A stretch of DNA of 64,000 nucleotides. Source: Chryseobacterium sp. Leaf404 (GTDB lineage Bacteria; Bacteroidota; Bacteroidia; Flavobacteriales; Weeksellaceae). The notes under the pieces were generated by a model. That model was given only the letters and a program-made list of their open reading frames with translations, was not told the DNA's origin and ran no database searches. Position numbers and translations under genes: made by a program. Below, piece after piece: positions 25,215 through 34,886 of the stretch. The number at the start of each line of letters is the position of its first letter. Within the stretch, counting starts at the first letter, position 1. The stretch covers positions 506,833 to 570,832 of the forward strand of contig NZ_LMQM01000010.1 of assembly GCF_001424145.1 (NCBI RefSeq), in the 5' to 3' direction.

Positions 25215-27647
25215 TCAAAATATCGCAGGATATTTCTCCGGATTTGTTTCATTAAACATGGCGTAAATTCTCTCAACCATATCGTCTGCTGATGGTTTTG
25301 AGAAATAATCACCGTCACTTGCATAAGCAGGTCTGTGATCGTTAGCTGCAATCGTCAAAGGATCAGAATCCAAATATCTGAAAGCTTTTTCTTTCTCTAA
25401 AATCTGCTGTAGGATAAAGGCTGAAGTTCCGCCCTGCACATCTTCGTCGATTACGACCAATCTGTTGGTTTTCTTAACAGACTCAGCAACTTCGTGCGTC
25501 AAATCGAAAGGAATTAATGACTGTACATCAATCACTTCTGCTGAAATCCCTAATTTTTCTAATTCGTTGGCTGCTTCAGTGACAATTCTCCAGGTCGAAC
25601 CGTAGGTTACCAAAGTAACGTCTTTTCCTTCTTTTGTTACTTCAATTTTCCCGACAGGAACAGTGAATTCACCGATATTATCCGGTTGTTTTTCTTTTAA
25701 TCTGTATCCGTTTAAACATTCAACAATCACAGCAGGTTCGTCGCTCTGAAGCATCGTGTTGTAAAATCCTGCAGCTTTAGTTAAGTTTCTTGGAACTAAA
25801 ACCAAAATACCTTTGGAAAGATTTAAAATCCCCGCCATTGGTGAACCTGAATGCCAAACACCTTCCAGTCTGTGACCTCTCGTTCTGATGATCACTGGCG
25901 CTTTTTGTCCGCCTTTTGTTCTGTACTGAACAGTCGCCAAATCATCGCTCATTCCCTGTAGACAATACAATATATAATCAAGATACTGAATTTCAGCGAT
26001 TGGTCTTAAACCTCTCATCGCCATTCCAATACCTTGGCCGAGAATCGTGGCTTCACGGATTCCCGTATCGGCAACACGAAGTTCGCCATATTTTTCCTGC
26101 ATTCCTTCAAGACCCTGATTTACGTCGCCGATATTTCCGGCGTCTTCACCAAAGACCAAAGTTTCAGGATATTTATCAAAAATTTTATCGAAGTTATTTC
26201 TGATAACTACTCTGCCATCAACATCATCAGAATTTTCAGAGTAAACAGGTTTTATTTCCTTTACATTTTCAGCCTTCCATTCAGACTGAGAATACAAATG
26301 AGATGAGTAATTATCTTTTTCAACCTCAAAAATATCGTTGTATTTCTGCATCAACTGATTTCTTTCGGAAGAATTTGTTCCTCTCGTTGCCAGCAAAGAT
26401 TTTCTTACCAAATGGAAAACATCCTTTTTGGCCTTTGAAACCAACTTGTTAAAATTGGTGATATGATTATCAATTTCAGAGTTTTGTCCTTTTAAATTTT
26501 CAACTAAAGGTAATACTGAACTGATCAAATCTGTGATTGTCTTCTGGTAACTCTCCCACGCTGACTTCTGACCGACTTTTACATCCTTCTTAGCTTCTTC
26601 TTCGATGGCATCAAGTTCCTCAGAAGTTGCCAAAACTTCTTCTTTGCCTTCAATCTCGATTGAATAATCTAAAATCCATTCTTTGAATTTCACCAAACCG
26701 TCGAACTCAGTTTCCCATGCAAGACGCTCTTCATTTTTATATCGTTCGTGTGATCCCGAAGTTGAATGTCCTTGGGGTTGAGTAACTTCAATAACGTGAA
26801 CTACAACAGGAACCGATTCTGTCCTTGCAAAATGCTCAGCTCTTGCATAAGCATCCAACAAAGCAGGATAATCCCATGCTTTCACCTGAATAATTTCACA
26901 ACCCTGAAACTCGCCTTCTTTTCTCTGGAAACCGCTCAACATTTCAGCAATATCAGCTTTAGCTCTCTGCTTCATCGTAGGAACCGAAATTCCATAGCCA
27001 TCATCCCAAATTGAAACAATCATTGGAACCTGCAATGCACAGGCAGCGTTTAAAGTTTCCCAGAAATGACCTTCTGCGGTAGAAGCATCACCAATTGTCC
27101 CGAAAGCCACTTCATTGCCTCCCTGAGAAAACTTCTCAGAACCGTCAAATTTTACTGATTTATATATTTTGGAAGCCTGGGCTAGACCTAAAAGTCTTGG
27201 CATCTGTCCCGCTGTAGGAGAAATGTCAGAAGAAATATTTTTCTGGGCTGTTAAATCTTTCCAGCTACCGTCTTCATTTAAACTTCTTGTAGCGTAATGA
27301 CCGTTCATTTGTCTCCCGGCAGAAGCGGGCTCACGTTCTACACTTGTATCTGCGTACAACTGAGCGAAAAAACTCTCAACAGTAAGTGCGTCTGCAGCTA
27401 AAGCAAAAGTCTGATCTCTATAGTAACCCGAACGAAAATCACCATTTTTAAAAACTTTAGCCATTGCAAGCTGTGGAAGTTCCTTACCATCCCCAAAAAT
27501 ACCAAATTTTGCCTTTCCTGTAAGTACTTCTCTCCTTCCAAGATAAGACATTTCGCGGGAGATTCTTCCTAATTTGTAATCGCTAAGTATCTGATTTTTA
27601 AAATCCTGAAAAGAAATTTGTTGCGTTTCTATATATGTTGTCTGCAT
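25215..27647 (-). CDS. Fused 2-oxoacid dehydrogenase E1 (alpha + beta), branched-chain type
   Basis: An 810-residue fusion. The N-terminal half is E1-alpha with the thiamine-diphosphate motif GDASTAEGHFWETLNAACAL followed by WDDGYGISVPT. A charged linker (about 330-460) leads to E1-beta, with VFGEDAGNIGDVNQGLEGM, RTRGHRLEGVWHSGSPMAG and the C-terminal transketolase domain (AEVIDVQSLIPFDLTHEVAE). The enzyme decarboxylates branched-chain 2-oxoacids (or pyruvate) and passes the acyl group to an E2 lipoyl subunit encoded elsewhere. In flavobacteria this supplies the starters of iso-branched fatty acids. Single-chain fusions are usual in this group. Exact substrate is inferred. It has its own promoter box. 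Confidence 0.92.
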   Translation of the reverse strand: MQTTYIETQQISFQDFKNQILSDYKLGRISREMSYLGRREVLTGKAKFGIFGDGKELPQLAMAKVFKNGDFRSGYYRDQTFALAADALTVESFFAQLYADTSVEREPASAGRQMNGHYATRSLNEDGSWKDLTAQKNISSDISPTAGQMPRLLGLAQASKIYKSVKFDGSEKFSQGGNEVAFGTIGDASTAEGHFWETLNAACALQVPMIVSIWDDGYGISVPTMKQRAKADIAEMLSGFQRKEGEFQGCEIIQVKAWDYPALLDAYARAEHFARTESVPVVVHVIEVTQPQGHSTSGSHERYKNEERLAWETEFDGLVKFKEWILDYSIEIEGKEEVLATSEELDAIEEEAKKDVKVGQKSAWESYQKTITDLISSVLPLVENLKGQNSEIDNHITNFNKLVSKAKKDVFHLVRKSLLATRGTNSSERNQLMQKYNDIFEVEKDNYSSHLYSQSEWKAENVKEIKPVYSENSDDVDGRVVIRNNFDKIFDKYPETLVFGEDAGNIGDVNQGLEGMQEKYGELRVADTGIREATILGQGIGMAMRGLRPIAEIQYLDYILYCLQGMSDDLATVQYRTKGGQKAPVIIRTRGHRLEGVWHSGSPMAGILNLSKGILVLVPRNLTKAAGFYNTMLQSDEPAVIVECLNGYRLKEKQPDNIGEFTVPVGKIEVTKEGKDVTLVTYGSTWRIVTEAANELEKLGISAEVIDVQSLIPFDLTHEVAESVKKTNRLVVIDEDVQGGTSAFILQQILEKEKAFRYLDSDPLTIAANDHRPAYASDGDYFSKPSADDMVERIYAMFNETNPEKYPAIF

Positions 27648-27663
27648 TACACTATGATTTTTA

Positions 27664-27671
27664 CAAATATA
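27664..27671 (-). promoter_or_regulatory. -7 promoter box for E1 gene (TATATTTG on minus)
   Basis: Exact TAnnTTTG on the minus strand, 17 bases before the E1 ATG. Confidence 0.65.
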
Positions 27672-27801
27672 AATAATTTTTACTGTACGCGATAAAACAA
27701 TTTTATAGAATTCGTATTTTTTTTTAATTATTTTAAAAAATTCACAATTCGGAAATATTGATGATTATTGGATATACCTTAATAATTAAAAACTTATAAC
27801 A

Positions 27802-27833
27802 AAAAAAGTTCCTCGCGTGAAACACGCAAGGAA
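27802..27833 (-). terminator. Terminator of the small lipoprotein gene
   Basis: TTCCTcGCGTG (27809-27819) pairs with CACGCaAGGAA (27823-27833), one bulge apart. It is followed by a T-run on the minus strand. Confidence 0.75.
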
Positions 27834-27902
27834 TCTAAAAACACAAATGATGAAAAAAAAAAAAAAATTGTTAAATATGTAAATGTGGTTTGGTTCGGTC
27901 TT

Positions 27903-28097
27903 TTATCTTTTTGGCGGTGGAATAGGATCACCTTCTACTACAGTTGTAGAGTTTGTAGAATCCTGAATTTTCTGTGATGCTTTATTAATAAGCTCAAGAT
28001 TCTGGTAGTCTTCTGAGCTGAAATTGTCATCATCCTGACGACAAGAAATTACCGTAGTTATTAAAACTGCTGAAAAAAATAATATCAACTTTTTCAT
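27903..28097 (-). CDS. Tiny lipoprotein ending in a Pro-rich tail
   Basis: A 64-residue protein with a lipoprotein signal (MKKLILFFSAVLITTVISC, Cys19), leaving a mature peptide of only about 46 residues (RQDDDNFSSEDYQNLELINK, then DPIPPPKR). The conserved-looking Asp/Glu start and Pro-rich end recall many short Chryseobacterium lipoproteins of unknown role. The gene has its own promoter box and terminator. It faces a membrane-bound TPR-AraC regulator across a 194-base divergent gap, so it could be a target or ligand of that regulator. That link is inference. Confidence 0.75.
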   Translation of the reverse strand: MKKLILFFSAVLITTVISCRQDDDNFSSEDYQNLELINKASQKIQDSTNSTTVVEGDPIPPPKR

Positions 28098-28147
28098 ATG
28101 AGCTTAATTTATAAAGATTAATTTTTAGTTCGCTTAATTTTCTGTTG

Positions 28148-28155
28148 CAAACATA
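28148..28155 (-). promoter_or_regulatory. -7 promoter box for small lipoprotein (TATGTTTG on minus)
   Basis: CAAACATA on the plus strand is an exact TAnnTTTG on the minus strand, 50 bases before the lipoprotein ATG. Confidence 0.6.
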
Positions 28156-28291
28156 CAGCAGAAAACAATTTTAAGTCAAATTTAATGACGGGGAATTCAT
28201 AAAAAATGTCCGGCAATTTTTAAATTTTACGTTTTTTATTCAGATTAATTATGTTAATATTGTAGACTTTTAAATTTATAAAAAGCCAAAC

Positions 28292-30136
28292 GTGTTATCT
28301 CCATTTTGTTATACTACCCGTAACAACCTGATTAGAGGAATTTTACTACCTTTATTTATAATTTTCCTTTTTACGCAAAATATAAATGCGCAGGAGAATT
28401 CTAAAAAAAGGTTGGAATACCAGGAAATCGAGGCAAAAATTGATAGTTTTCATAACGATCAGAAAAAAGCATGGGAACTGATTCAGTATTATATAAAAAA
28501 GGCAAAAGAGGAAAAAAATAATGAAGCATTAGTTTATGCATATCGTTACGCAAGCAATTTTTCTAAGTATCCCGAAAATATAAATAATGCCAATCTGGCT
28601 TTAAATGTCGCAAAATCCTCACAAGACCAGCGCCTCCTTGCTAATGCTTACTTAAACAGGGGTACTGTATTTTTTCAGGAAGGATATTATCAAAAATCTC
28701 TGGACGATGTTTTGGTGGCCAATATTAATGCAAACAATATTGCTGATGAATACATTACTTATAAGAGTATTTATTTAATAGCTCAAAATAAAATTTATCT
28801 CGGTTTACACGAAGATGCAGCCAAGGAACTTCAGGTCTGTATCAATTTTTTTAAAAAAAGAAGTACAGACAGCAAGTTTGGCCAGGACTATCAGACCTAT
28901 TACATCTATTCTCTATTGAGTTATATTGATAATAATACGAGGATGGGTAAAATGAATGAAAATAAAACACTGATTTCGGAAAGTATTGATTATTTGACAG
29001 ACAACAACTTACAGCAGTTCATACCCTATTTTATCTCATCCCAGGGAACCGATGCATTTTATCAGAAAGATTATCAAACATCCATCAAGAAGCTCACTCA
29101 AGCTTTGGAGATGTACAATGATAAATATCCGCACATCACAGAAATCTATTATTTAGGGCTTAACAACTGGAAGATTGGCAAGCGGACTATCGCAGTTAAG
29201 TTTATGGAAGTTATTGATAATCAATACAACAAATCTAATAGGTTAGATCCGCAATTCCGCTCGGCTTATGAAATTCTGATAAAATATAACGATTCAATTA
29301 AAAACAGAGATAAGCAGCTGGAATACATTGACAAACTGATGATTCTGGATAAATCTTACGAGAAAAACTTCAAGTATCTATATCCTAAAATCAATAAAGA
29401 ATATGACACCAAAAAATTAATCTCTGAAAAAAACAAAGTAGAGAAATTACTCATCCTGCGAAGCAATATTTTCCTTCTTATTCTCATAATCAGTCTGGGA
29501 ATAATTCTGTTTTTCAGTATAAGATATTACAGAATTAAAAAACTGTACAAGCAAAGATTTGAAAATATTATCATCAATTCTGAGGTTGAACATAAAAAGC
29601 ATCACGTCACAAAAGAAGCACAGGAGAATACTGAACCTGAGACCGTTAAGACGGTTTTTATTTCAGATAAAGATGTCAAAGAACTTAATCTTGAAAGTCC
29701 GGAGAACCTGGATGAATATTATTCAAAAATTCCGGGTTTAAATCCTCTGGTCATAAAAAGTATTATGAATCAGCTGGATACGTTTGAATATGAAGAGCGA
29801 TATCTGGACAGTCAGCTCACTCAAAAATCTTTGGTTGAGGAATTAGGAACAAACTCCACATATCTTTCAAAAATTATCAATACATACAAAGGTTCTAATT
29901 TTAATATATATATAAATAATCTCAGGCTAAATTATATTATTGATCTTTTAAGAACTGATGCTAATTATCTGCAATATGATGTTAAAGAGCTGGCCAACAT
30001 CTGTGGTTTTTCCAATGCCGAGAGCTTTTCAGACAATTTTTACAGAAAGTTTGAGATCAAGCCGTCGTATTTCGTGAAGATGATGAAAGAGAAATCTAGA
30101 AGTTCCTCTCAATCACATAATCCAACATCAGATTAA
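28292..30136 (+). CDS. TPR-transmembrane-AraC-type HTH regulator
   Basis: A 614-residue protein starting at GTG 28292. It has an N-terminal signal or membrane segment (GILLPLFIIFLFTQNINAQ) and a periplasmic TPR-like helical region (about 60-380, e.g. AYLNRGTVFFQEGYYQKSLD). One membrane helix follows (NIFLLILIISLGIILFFSI, about 390-410), then a cytoplasmic linker and an AraC-type DNA-binding domain (VKELANICGFSNAESFSDNF). This architecture senses something outside the inner membrane and regulates transcription inside. The signal is unknown. It is divergent from the tiny lipoprotein gene. Its last 41 bases overlap the convergent polyprenyl synthase gene. Confidence 0.88.
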   Translation: MLSPFCYTTRNNLIRGILLPLFIIFLFTQNINAQENSKKRLEYQEIEAKIDSFHNDQKKAWELIQYYIKKAKEEKNNEALVYAYRYASNFSKYPENINNANLALNVAKSSQDQRLLANAYLNRGTVFFQEGYYQKSLDDVLVANINANNIADEYITYKSIYLIAQNKIYLGLHEDAAKELQVCINFFKKRSTDSKFGQDYQTYYIYSLLSYIDNNTRMGKMNENKTLISESIDYLTDNNLQQFIPYFISSQGTDAFYQKDYQTSIKKLTQALEMYNDKYPHITEIYYLGLNNWKIGKRTIAVKFMEVIDNQYNKSNRLDPQFRSAYEILIKYNDSIKNRDKQLEYIDKLMILDKSYEKNFKYLYPKINKEYDTKKLISEKNKVEKLLILRSNIFLLILIISLGIILFFSIRYYRIKKLYKQRFENIIINSEVEHKKHHVTKEAQENTEPETVKTVFISDKDVKELNLESPENLDEYYSKIPGLNPLVIKSIMNQLDTFEYEERYLDSQLTQKSLVEELGTNSTYLSKIINTYKGSNFNIYINNLRLNYIIDLLRTDANYLQYDVKELANICGFSNAESFSDNFYRKFEIKPSYFVKMMKEKSRSSSQSHNPTSD

Positions 30137-31073
30137 GGGACGTTTTAGGCTGAGAATCAGGAAACTCGCTCAGAATATCTTTTGCTTTCTGCTGAAAATC
30201 CTTCATTACCGTAACGGCATAATCCAAGCCTCCGGAAGACTTCACAAAATTGATTAATTCTTTTACCCTTTTTTGATCGTTGTTGTATCTTTTGATGGTA
30301 TTGAAGTAATATTTTTTATCCCTCTCGTTGGCCATTTTTAGGGTGTGAATCAACGGCAAAGTCATTTTCTGTTCTTTGATGTCAATCCCAACTGGTTTTC
30401 CGATAACGTTTGAACTCAAATAATCAAAAAGGTCATCTTTAATCTGGAAAGCCATACCTGTGTAAGTGCCAAACTCCATCATTTTTTTTGCTAAATTTTC
30501 ATCAGCATTATTAGACAACGCCCCTATTTCACAACATGCAGCAATTAATGTAGCTGTTTTCTGGCGGATAATTTCGTAGTAAACGTCTTCGGTAATATCA
30601 AGTTTTCGGGCTTTTTCAAGCTGTAGAAGTTCGCCTTCAGACATTTCTCTGATGGTTCTGGAAATCACTGCAAGCAAATCATAATCTTTGTGATCTGTAG
30701 AAAGTAATACAGCTTTAGATAAAAGAAAATCACCAACCAAAACGGCGATTTTATTCTTCCACAAAGCATTGATCGAAAAGAAATTTCTGCGTTTAAAACT
30801 TTCATCTACCACATCATCATGCACCAAAGTTGCGGTGTGAATCAATTCAATCATTGAAGCTCCGCGATAGGTTTTTTCGTTGACATCACCAATCAGTTTT
30901 GCACATAGAAATACGAACATCGGGCGCATCTGCTTCCCTTTTGTGGTAACAATAAAACGGGTGACTTTATCTAATAAAGATACTTTCGTCTGCATCGATT
31001 CATAAAACTTCTGTTCAAAAAGTTTCATTTCTTCGTTGATGGGTCTCTTGATTTCTTCTACGGTATTCGCCAC
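30096..31073 (-). CDS. Polyprenyl diphosphate synthase (trans-type)
   Basis: A 325-residue enzyme with both Asp-rich motifs: HDDVVD (Asp86, Asp87, Asp90) and QIKDDLFDY (Asp213, Asp214, Asp217). It also has the substrate-binding segment GKQMRPMFVFLC. The family extends allylic diphosphates with isopentenyl diphosphate, and long-chain members make the side chain of menaquinone, the flavobacterial respiratory quinone. Small residues before the first motif (IHTATLV) suggest a long product, but chain length cannot be settled here. The gene has its own promoter box and no isoprenoid neighbours. Confidence 0.92.
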   Translation of the reverse strand: MANTVEEIKRPINEEMKLFEQKFYESMQTKVSLLDKVTRFIVTTKGKQMRPMFVFLCAKLIGDVNEKTYRGASMIELIHTATLVHDDVVDESFKRRNFFSINALWKNKIAVLVGDFLLSKAVLLSTDHKDYDLLAVISRTIREMSEGELLQLEKARKLDITEDVYYEIIRQKTATLIAACCEIGALSNNADENLAKKMMEFGTYTGMAFQIKDDLFDYLSSNVIGKPVGIDIKEQKMTLPLIHTLKMANERDKKYYFNTIKRYNNDQKRVKELINFVKSSGGLDYAVTVMKDFQQKAKDILSEFPDSQPKTSLNLMLDYVIERNF

Positions 31074-31110
31074 TATCTTTGAATGATGGGTAGTTGATAT
31101 TTACTGGATA

Positions 31111-31118
31111 CAAAGATA
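31111..31118 (-). promoter_or_regulatory. -7 promoter box for polyprenyl synthase (TATCTTTG on minus)
   Basis: Exact TAnnTTTG on the minus strand, 38 bases before the ATG. Confidence 0.65.
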
Positions 31119-31173
31119 AATTTTTTAGCCTAATTTTAACGGAAAATTAAATTTAATCTGAATACAAACTGCG

Positions 31174-32052
31174 TTAGAATTTCAGTTTTTCTTTTGGTAT
31201 AAAATAGAAATAAGTTTTTGTGTTACCGATTGGTGAGTAGAATTTCTCACCAGAAATGTAAATCCCCATTTCATCAACAGCAATTCCTTCGATCTGGCCG
31301 ATGCTTAGGGCACTCCCCAGATATAATTTCCTTGGATTATTTTTAAAGAAAATTCCGGATTCAGATTCATCGAAAATCATCAGAAAGACTTCAGTTTTTT
31401 TGGTGTAACCGACGACATAAAGTTTTCTATCAAAATAATAAGCATCAGAAATCATAAAACCTGTTTTAAAGGTTTCAATTTTCTGAGCTGCCTGTTTTTC
31501 GAAATTATTTGGATCTAAAGCATAATGAGTGGTTGATTTTGAAACCCACTCTTTGGTAAAAATATGAAGTTTTCCATTTAAGTAAATCATAGATTCCAAA
31601 TCGAAATCTGTGGCAATATTTTTTGGTTTAAAATCTTTCTGATCAGAATAATAAAATGAAATGGTTTTCAGAGAATCATTCTGAATCCGATTATTATTAA
31701 ATGGAATTTTAAAAATTTTTAAATCCTGACGTGTTCCTGTATTATTTCCAAAATCACCGATATAAAAGTTTTCGCCGTCATTTGTTAATGCTTCCCAGTC
31801 TTTGTTTTCAGCATTTGTTTTTAAAACTGTGAAAATTTTCCCTGAGTTTCTATCAATTTCATACAGTTCAGCGGGGTTTCCGCTGTCATTGAAAGTGTAT
31901 AATCTTCCATCAAATAAATTTAAACCTGAAGTTTCCTGAATGGAATCACTTAAAACAGAAACTCTGTAATTTTTTATTTTAAAAATTATAGATTGCTGTG
32001 CGGAATTTAGAATCGAAAAAATTATGGAAAGGATTAGAAAAAGCTTCTTCAT
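31174..32052 (-). CDS. Secreted protein with beta-propeller-like repeats, function unknown
   Basis: A 292-residue exported protein (signal MKKLFLILSIIFSILNSAQ). Recurrent blade-like segments such as LFDGRLYTFNDSGNPAELYE, WEALTNDGENFYIGDFGNNT and YYFDRKLYVVGYTKKTEVFL suggest a beta-propeller, as in secreted sugar- or metal-binding proteins. No catalytic motif can be named. The -7 box TAATTTTG ends only 4 bases before the ATG, so the transcript is probably leaderless. The signal peptide fixes this ATG as the start. It follows the hypothetical 142-residue gene by 65 bases. Confidence 0.7.
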   Translation of the reverse strand: MKKLFLILSIIFSILNSAQQSIIFKIKNYRVSVLSDSIQETSGLNLFDGRLYTFNDSGNPAELYEIDRNSGKIFTVLKTNAENKDWEALTNDGENFYIGDFGNNTGTRQDLKIFKIPFNNNRIQNDSLKTISFYYSDQKDFKPKNIATDFDLESMIYLNGKLHIFTKEWVSKSTTHYALDPNNFEKQAAQKIETFKTGFMISDAYYFDRKLYVVGYTKKTEVFLMIFDESESGIFFKNNPRKLYLGSALSIGQIEGIAVDEMGIYISGEKFYSPIGNTKTYFYFIPKEKLKF

Positions 32053-32056
32053 TGGG

Positions 32057-32064
32057 CAAAATTA
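32057..32064 (-). promoter_or_regulatory. -7 promoter box abutting a start codon (TAATTTTG on minus)
   Basis: An exact TAnnTTTG match leaving 4 bases before ATG 32052, which implies transcription starting at or next to the start codon. Confidence 0.55.
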
Positions 32065-32117
32065 AAGTTTTTCTTTTTAAGATTTGTTAAATGATAAATG
32101 TCAAAATAATATTTAAG

Positions 32118-32546
32118 TTATTTAACGTATCCAACTGCATGGTGTTTACTGTAATAATATTTCGTATAAAAAAACCAAAACCTGTTGTTTGAATAATCTT
32201 GTTTAATTATCAAATTATCTTTAGAAGGTAAAAGTGTTACAGCATAAGTTTTTTCAGAATAATTATGTCTTTGAGATGAAACTTCTAATTTATAGATATT
32301 TGAGTTGGTTAAAATTTGGTTTTTCTCTAAAACCAGTTTTCCGGATTTCAGATCAGTAATAATTTCTTCTAAAATTAGATTACACAATCTATCTTGAGAA
32401 AAAAACATGATAAAAAGTGAAAAGACAAGCATAAAAATTCCTTTGAATCCTTCTTTCTTTTTTATTTTTTCATAAATAAGATAGAGAATTGAAAAGACAG
32501 CAAAAATCGAATTTGAATAAAATAGAATACTCCAAAAAAGAATCAT
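32118..32546 (-). CDS. Hypothetical two-helix membrane protein
   Basis: A 142-residue protein with two N-terminal hydrophobic helices (FWSILFYSNSIFAVFSILYL and FKGIFMLVFSLFIMFFS). A C-terminal domain of about 90 polar and aromatic residues follows (LEVSSQRHNYSEKTYAVTLL, ending HHAVGYVK). Family not recognised. Its ATG overlaps the rlmN stop by one base (TAATG), implying translational coupling, although nothing links it functionally to rRNA methylation. Confidence 0.65.
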   Translation of the reverse strand: MILFWSILFYSNSIFAVFSILYLIYEKIKKKEGFKGIFMLVFSLFIMFFSQDRLCNLILEEIITDLKSGKLVLEKNQILTNSNIYKLEVSSQRHNYSEKTYAVTLLPSKDNLIIKQDYSNNRFWFFYTKYYYSKHHAVGYVK

Positions 32547-33580
32547 TATTCAGCAGTCTTATTCGCCAATTGTCCGCAAGCTGCATCGATATCGCCACCA
32601 CGGCTTTTTCTTACCATTACAGTTACTCCGGCTTTTTCCAATTCACGAACGTATTTTTCTTCTGCAGCAACACTTCGGTGATCAAATTTACCTTCACCAA
32701 TTGGGTTGTACTGAATTAGATTAACCTTTGAAGGAACCTGACGGCAATATTTAATTAAAGCTTTTATGTCTTCATCCTTATCATTTATTCCTTTCCAGAC
32801 ACAATATTCAAAAGTGATCACTGAGCCTGTTTTTTTGTACCAGTACTGCAAGGCTTCCATAATATCCGTTAATGGAAATTTATCAGAAAATGGCATAATT
32901 TCGTTACGGGTAGACTCTACTGCTGAATGTAAAGACAAAGCTAATTTTACACGCAACTCATCATCTGCAAGCATTTTAATCATCTTCGGAATTCCAGATG
33001 TTGAGACGGTAATTCTTCTCGGCGACATGCCCAGACCTTCCGGCTGAGTAATTTTTTTAATGGCTTCAACTACATTTTTATAGTTCATCATCGGCTCGCC
33101 CATTCCCATAAACACGATATTCGACAATGGTCTGTTGTGGTATTCCCTACTCTGCCTGTCGATGAGTGCCACCTGATCTACAATTTCTGCAACTTCAAGA
33201 TTTCTCATCCTTTTAAGCTTTGCAGTGGCACAAAATTCACAATTAAGAGAACAGCCGACTTGAGAAGAAACGCAAGCTGTGGTTCTGGTTTCTGTAGGAA
33301 TTAAAACTGATTCCACCATTAAGCCGTCGTGCAGTTTAACACCATTTTTTATGGTTCCGTCCGTAGATTTCTGGAACTGATCAACCGCCGCGGGATTCAT
33401 TACGAAATCACGCGTCAGATTTTCTCTCAGGTTTTTTGAAAGATTCGTCATTTCTTCAAATGAATGAAGATTTTTACTCCAGATCCAGTCATAGACCTGC
33501 TTGGCACGAAACGGCTTTTCGCCAATGGTGCCGAAATAGTCTTTGAGTTGATCGAGAGATAAAGTACGGATGTCTTTCAT
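32546..33580 (-). CDS. rlmN: 23S rRNA (adenine2503-C2)-methyltransferase, also tRNA-modifying
   Basis: A 344-residue radical-SAM enzyme. I place the start at ATG 33580 (MKDIRTLSLDQLKDYFG). The frame extends 23 codons further upstream, into low-complexity sequence unlike the family. The cluster motif C-x3-C-x2-C is Cys110, Cys114 and Cys117 (VGCSLNCEFCATA). The catalytic methyl-carrier Cys335 is in DIDAACGQLANK. RlmN methylates A2503 of 23S rRNA and A37 of some tRNAs. It follows queA in the same direction, pairing two RNA-modification genes. Confidence 0.95.
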   Translation of the reverse strand: MKDIRTLSLDQLKDYFGTIGEKPFRAKQVYDWIWSKNLHSFEEMTNLSKNLRENLTRDFVMNPAAVDQFQKSTDGTIKNGVKLHDGLMVESVLIPTETRTTACVSSQVGCSLNCEFCATAKLKRMRNLEVAEIVDQVALIDRQSREYHNRPLSNIVFMGMGEPMMNYKNVVEAIKKITQPEGLGMSPRRITVSTSGIPKMIKMLADDELRVKLALSLHSAVESTRNEIMPFSDKFPLTDIMEALQYWYKKTGSVITFEYCVWKGINDKDEDIKALIKYCRQVPSKVNLIQYNPIGEGKFDHRSVAAEEKYVRELEKAGVTVMVRKSRGGDIDAACGQLANKTAE

Positions 33581-33668
33581 TGAATTGTTGGGTGTCGGAT
33601 GATGGATGTCTGATGAAAATCTGGGCGCTGAATCGTAAACTTCCAGCACCCAGCTTCCAGCTTCTGTC

Positions 33669-34718
33669 TTAAAGAATCAACATTGCGTCTCCGTAAGAGT
33701 AGAATTTATATTTTTCTTTTACAGCTTCTTCGTAAGCGTGCATCACGAAATCTTTTCCTGCAAATGCGGCAATCATCATCATTAATGTAGATTTTGGCGT
33801 GTGGAAATTGGTAATCATGCAATTTGCAACTCCGAAATCGTGTGGTGGAAAAATAAATTTATTCGTCCAACCGTGGAATGCAGATATTTTTTTGTTTGAA
33901 GACACTGATGTTTCCAATGTTCTCATCGTTGTAGTTCCTACAGCACAAACTCTTCTGTTTTCTTCAACAGCCTTGTTGATGATTGCAGCATTTTTTTCGT
34001 CGATGAAAATCTCTTCAGATTCCATTTTATGTTTAGATAAATCTTCAACTTCGATCGGGTTGAAAGTTCCCAAACCTACGTGAAGCGTAACTTCAGCGAA
34101 GTCGATCCCTTTGATTTCAAGTCTCTTCATCAAATGTCTTGAGAAGTGTAGACCTGCAGTAGGTGCAGCTACAGCTCCTTCTACTTTTGCGTAAATGGTC
34201 TGGTATCTTTCAGCATCTTCAGGCTCAACATCTCTTTTAATGTATTTTGGAAGAGGAGTTTCTCCTAATTCTTTCAATTTAGCTCTGAATTCTTCGTAAG
34301 GACCGTCATACAAAAATCTCAAAGTTCTCCCTCTGGATGTTGTATTGTCGATAACTTCAGCTACCAAAGATTCGTCTTCAGTGAAGAATAGTTTGTTTCC
34401 AATTCTGATTTTTCTTGCCGGATCTACCAAAACGTCCCAAACTCTCGTCTCCTTATCAAGCTCTCTCAATAGGAAAACTTCAATTTTAGCACCGGTTTTT
34501 TCTTTGTTCCCGTAAAGACGTGCAGGGAAAACTTTAGTATTATTGAAGATGAAAAGATCTTTTTCGTCGAAATAATCTACAACATCTTTGAAAAGTTTAT
34601 GCTCTATTGTCTGAGTTTTTCTGTCCAAAACCATTAATCTGGCTTCGTCTCTGTGTTCTGAAGGGTGTTCTGCTAAAAGTTCTTCTGGAAGATCAAAATT
34701 AAAATCTGATGTTTTCAT
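33669..34718 (-). CDS. queA: S-adenosylmethionine:tRNA ribosyltransferase-isomerase
   Basis: A 349-residue protein covering the whole QueA family. It begins [20 protein letters not shown] and continues through [38 protein letters not shown] and [20 protein letters not shown] to [18 protein letters not shown]. It transfers a ribosyl unit from SAM onto preQ1 in tRNA to make epoxyqueuosine. A -7 box 55 bases upstream supplies its promoter, and rlmN follows after 88 bases, so both may be on one transcript. Confidence 0.96.
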   Translation of the reverse strand: MKTSDFNFDLPEELLAEHPSEHRDEARLMVLDRKTQTIEHKLFKDVVDYFDEKDLFIFNNTKVFPARLYGNKEKTGAKIEVFLLRELDKETRVWDVLVDPARKIRIGNKLFFTEDESLVAEVIDNTTSRGRTLRFLYDGPYEEFRAKLKELGETPLPKYIKRDVEPEDAERYQTIYAKVEGAVAAPTAGLHFSRHLMKRLEIKGIDFAEVTLHVGLGTFNPIEVEDLSKHKMESEEIFIDEKNAAIINKAVEENRRVCAVGTTTMRTLETSVSSNKKISAFHGWTNKFIFPPHDFGVANCMITNFHTPKSTLMMMIAAFAGKDFVMHAYEEAVKEKYKFYSYGDAMLIL

Positions 34719-34772
34719 TTTTTTAAATTACGGTTTAAAAATTATCAATTACAGTAAGTAATTTGCGAGGTG

Positions 34773-34780
34773 CAAATATA
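34773..34780 (-). promoter_or_regulatory. -7 promoter box for queA (TATATTTG on minus)
   Basis: Exact TAnnTTTG on the minus strand, 55 bases before the queA ATG. Confidence 0.65.
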
Positions 34781-34886
34781 CGACATTCGATACCCCTTTG
34801 TCAAGTGTTTTAGGGAATTAGCCGAAATAAAATAAAGGAATTGGTTTTTTATCCAGATATAGTTAATCAAAATTTTAATATAGCAA

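Noticed and set aside
27853..27867. Run of 15 A residues preceded by ATGATG, resembling a phase-variable gene start
   Set aside because: The frame ends after about ten codons and the run lies downstream of a terminator. It looks like intergenic slippage sequence, not a contingency locus.
30096..30136. 41-base overlap of the AraC-type regulator and polyprenyl synthase genes
   Set aside because: Both C-termini are in family-consistent frames. Convergent tail overlaps of this size are common and need no special explanation.
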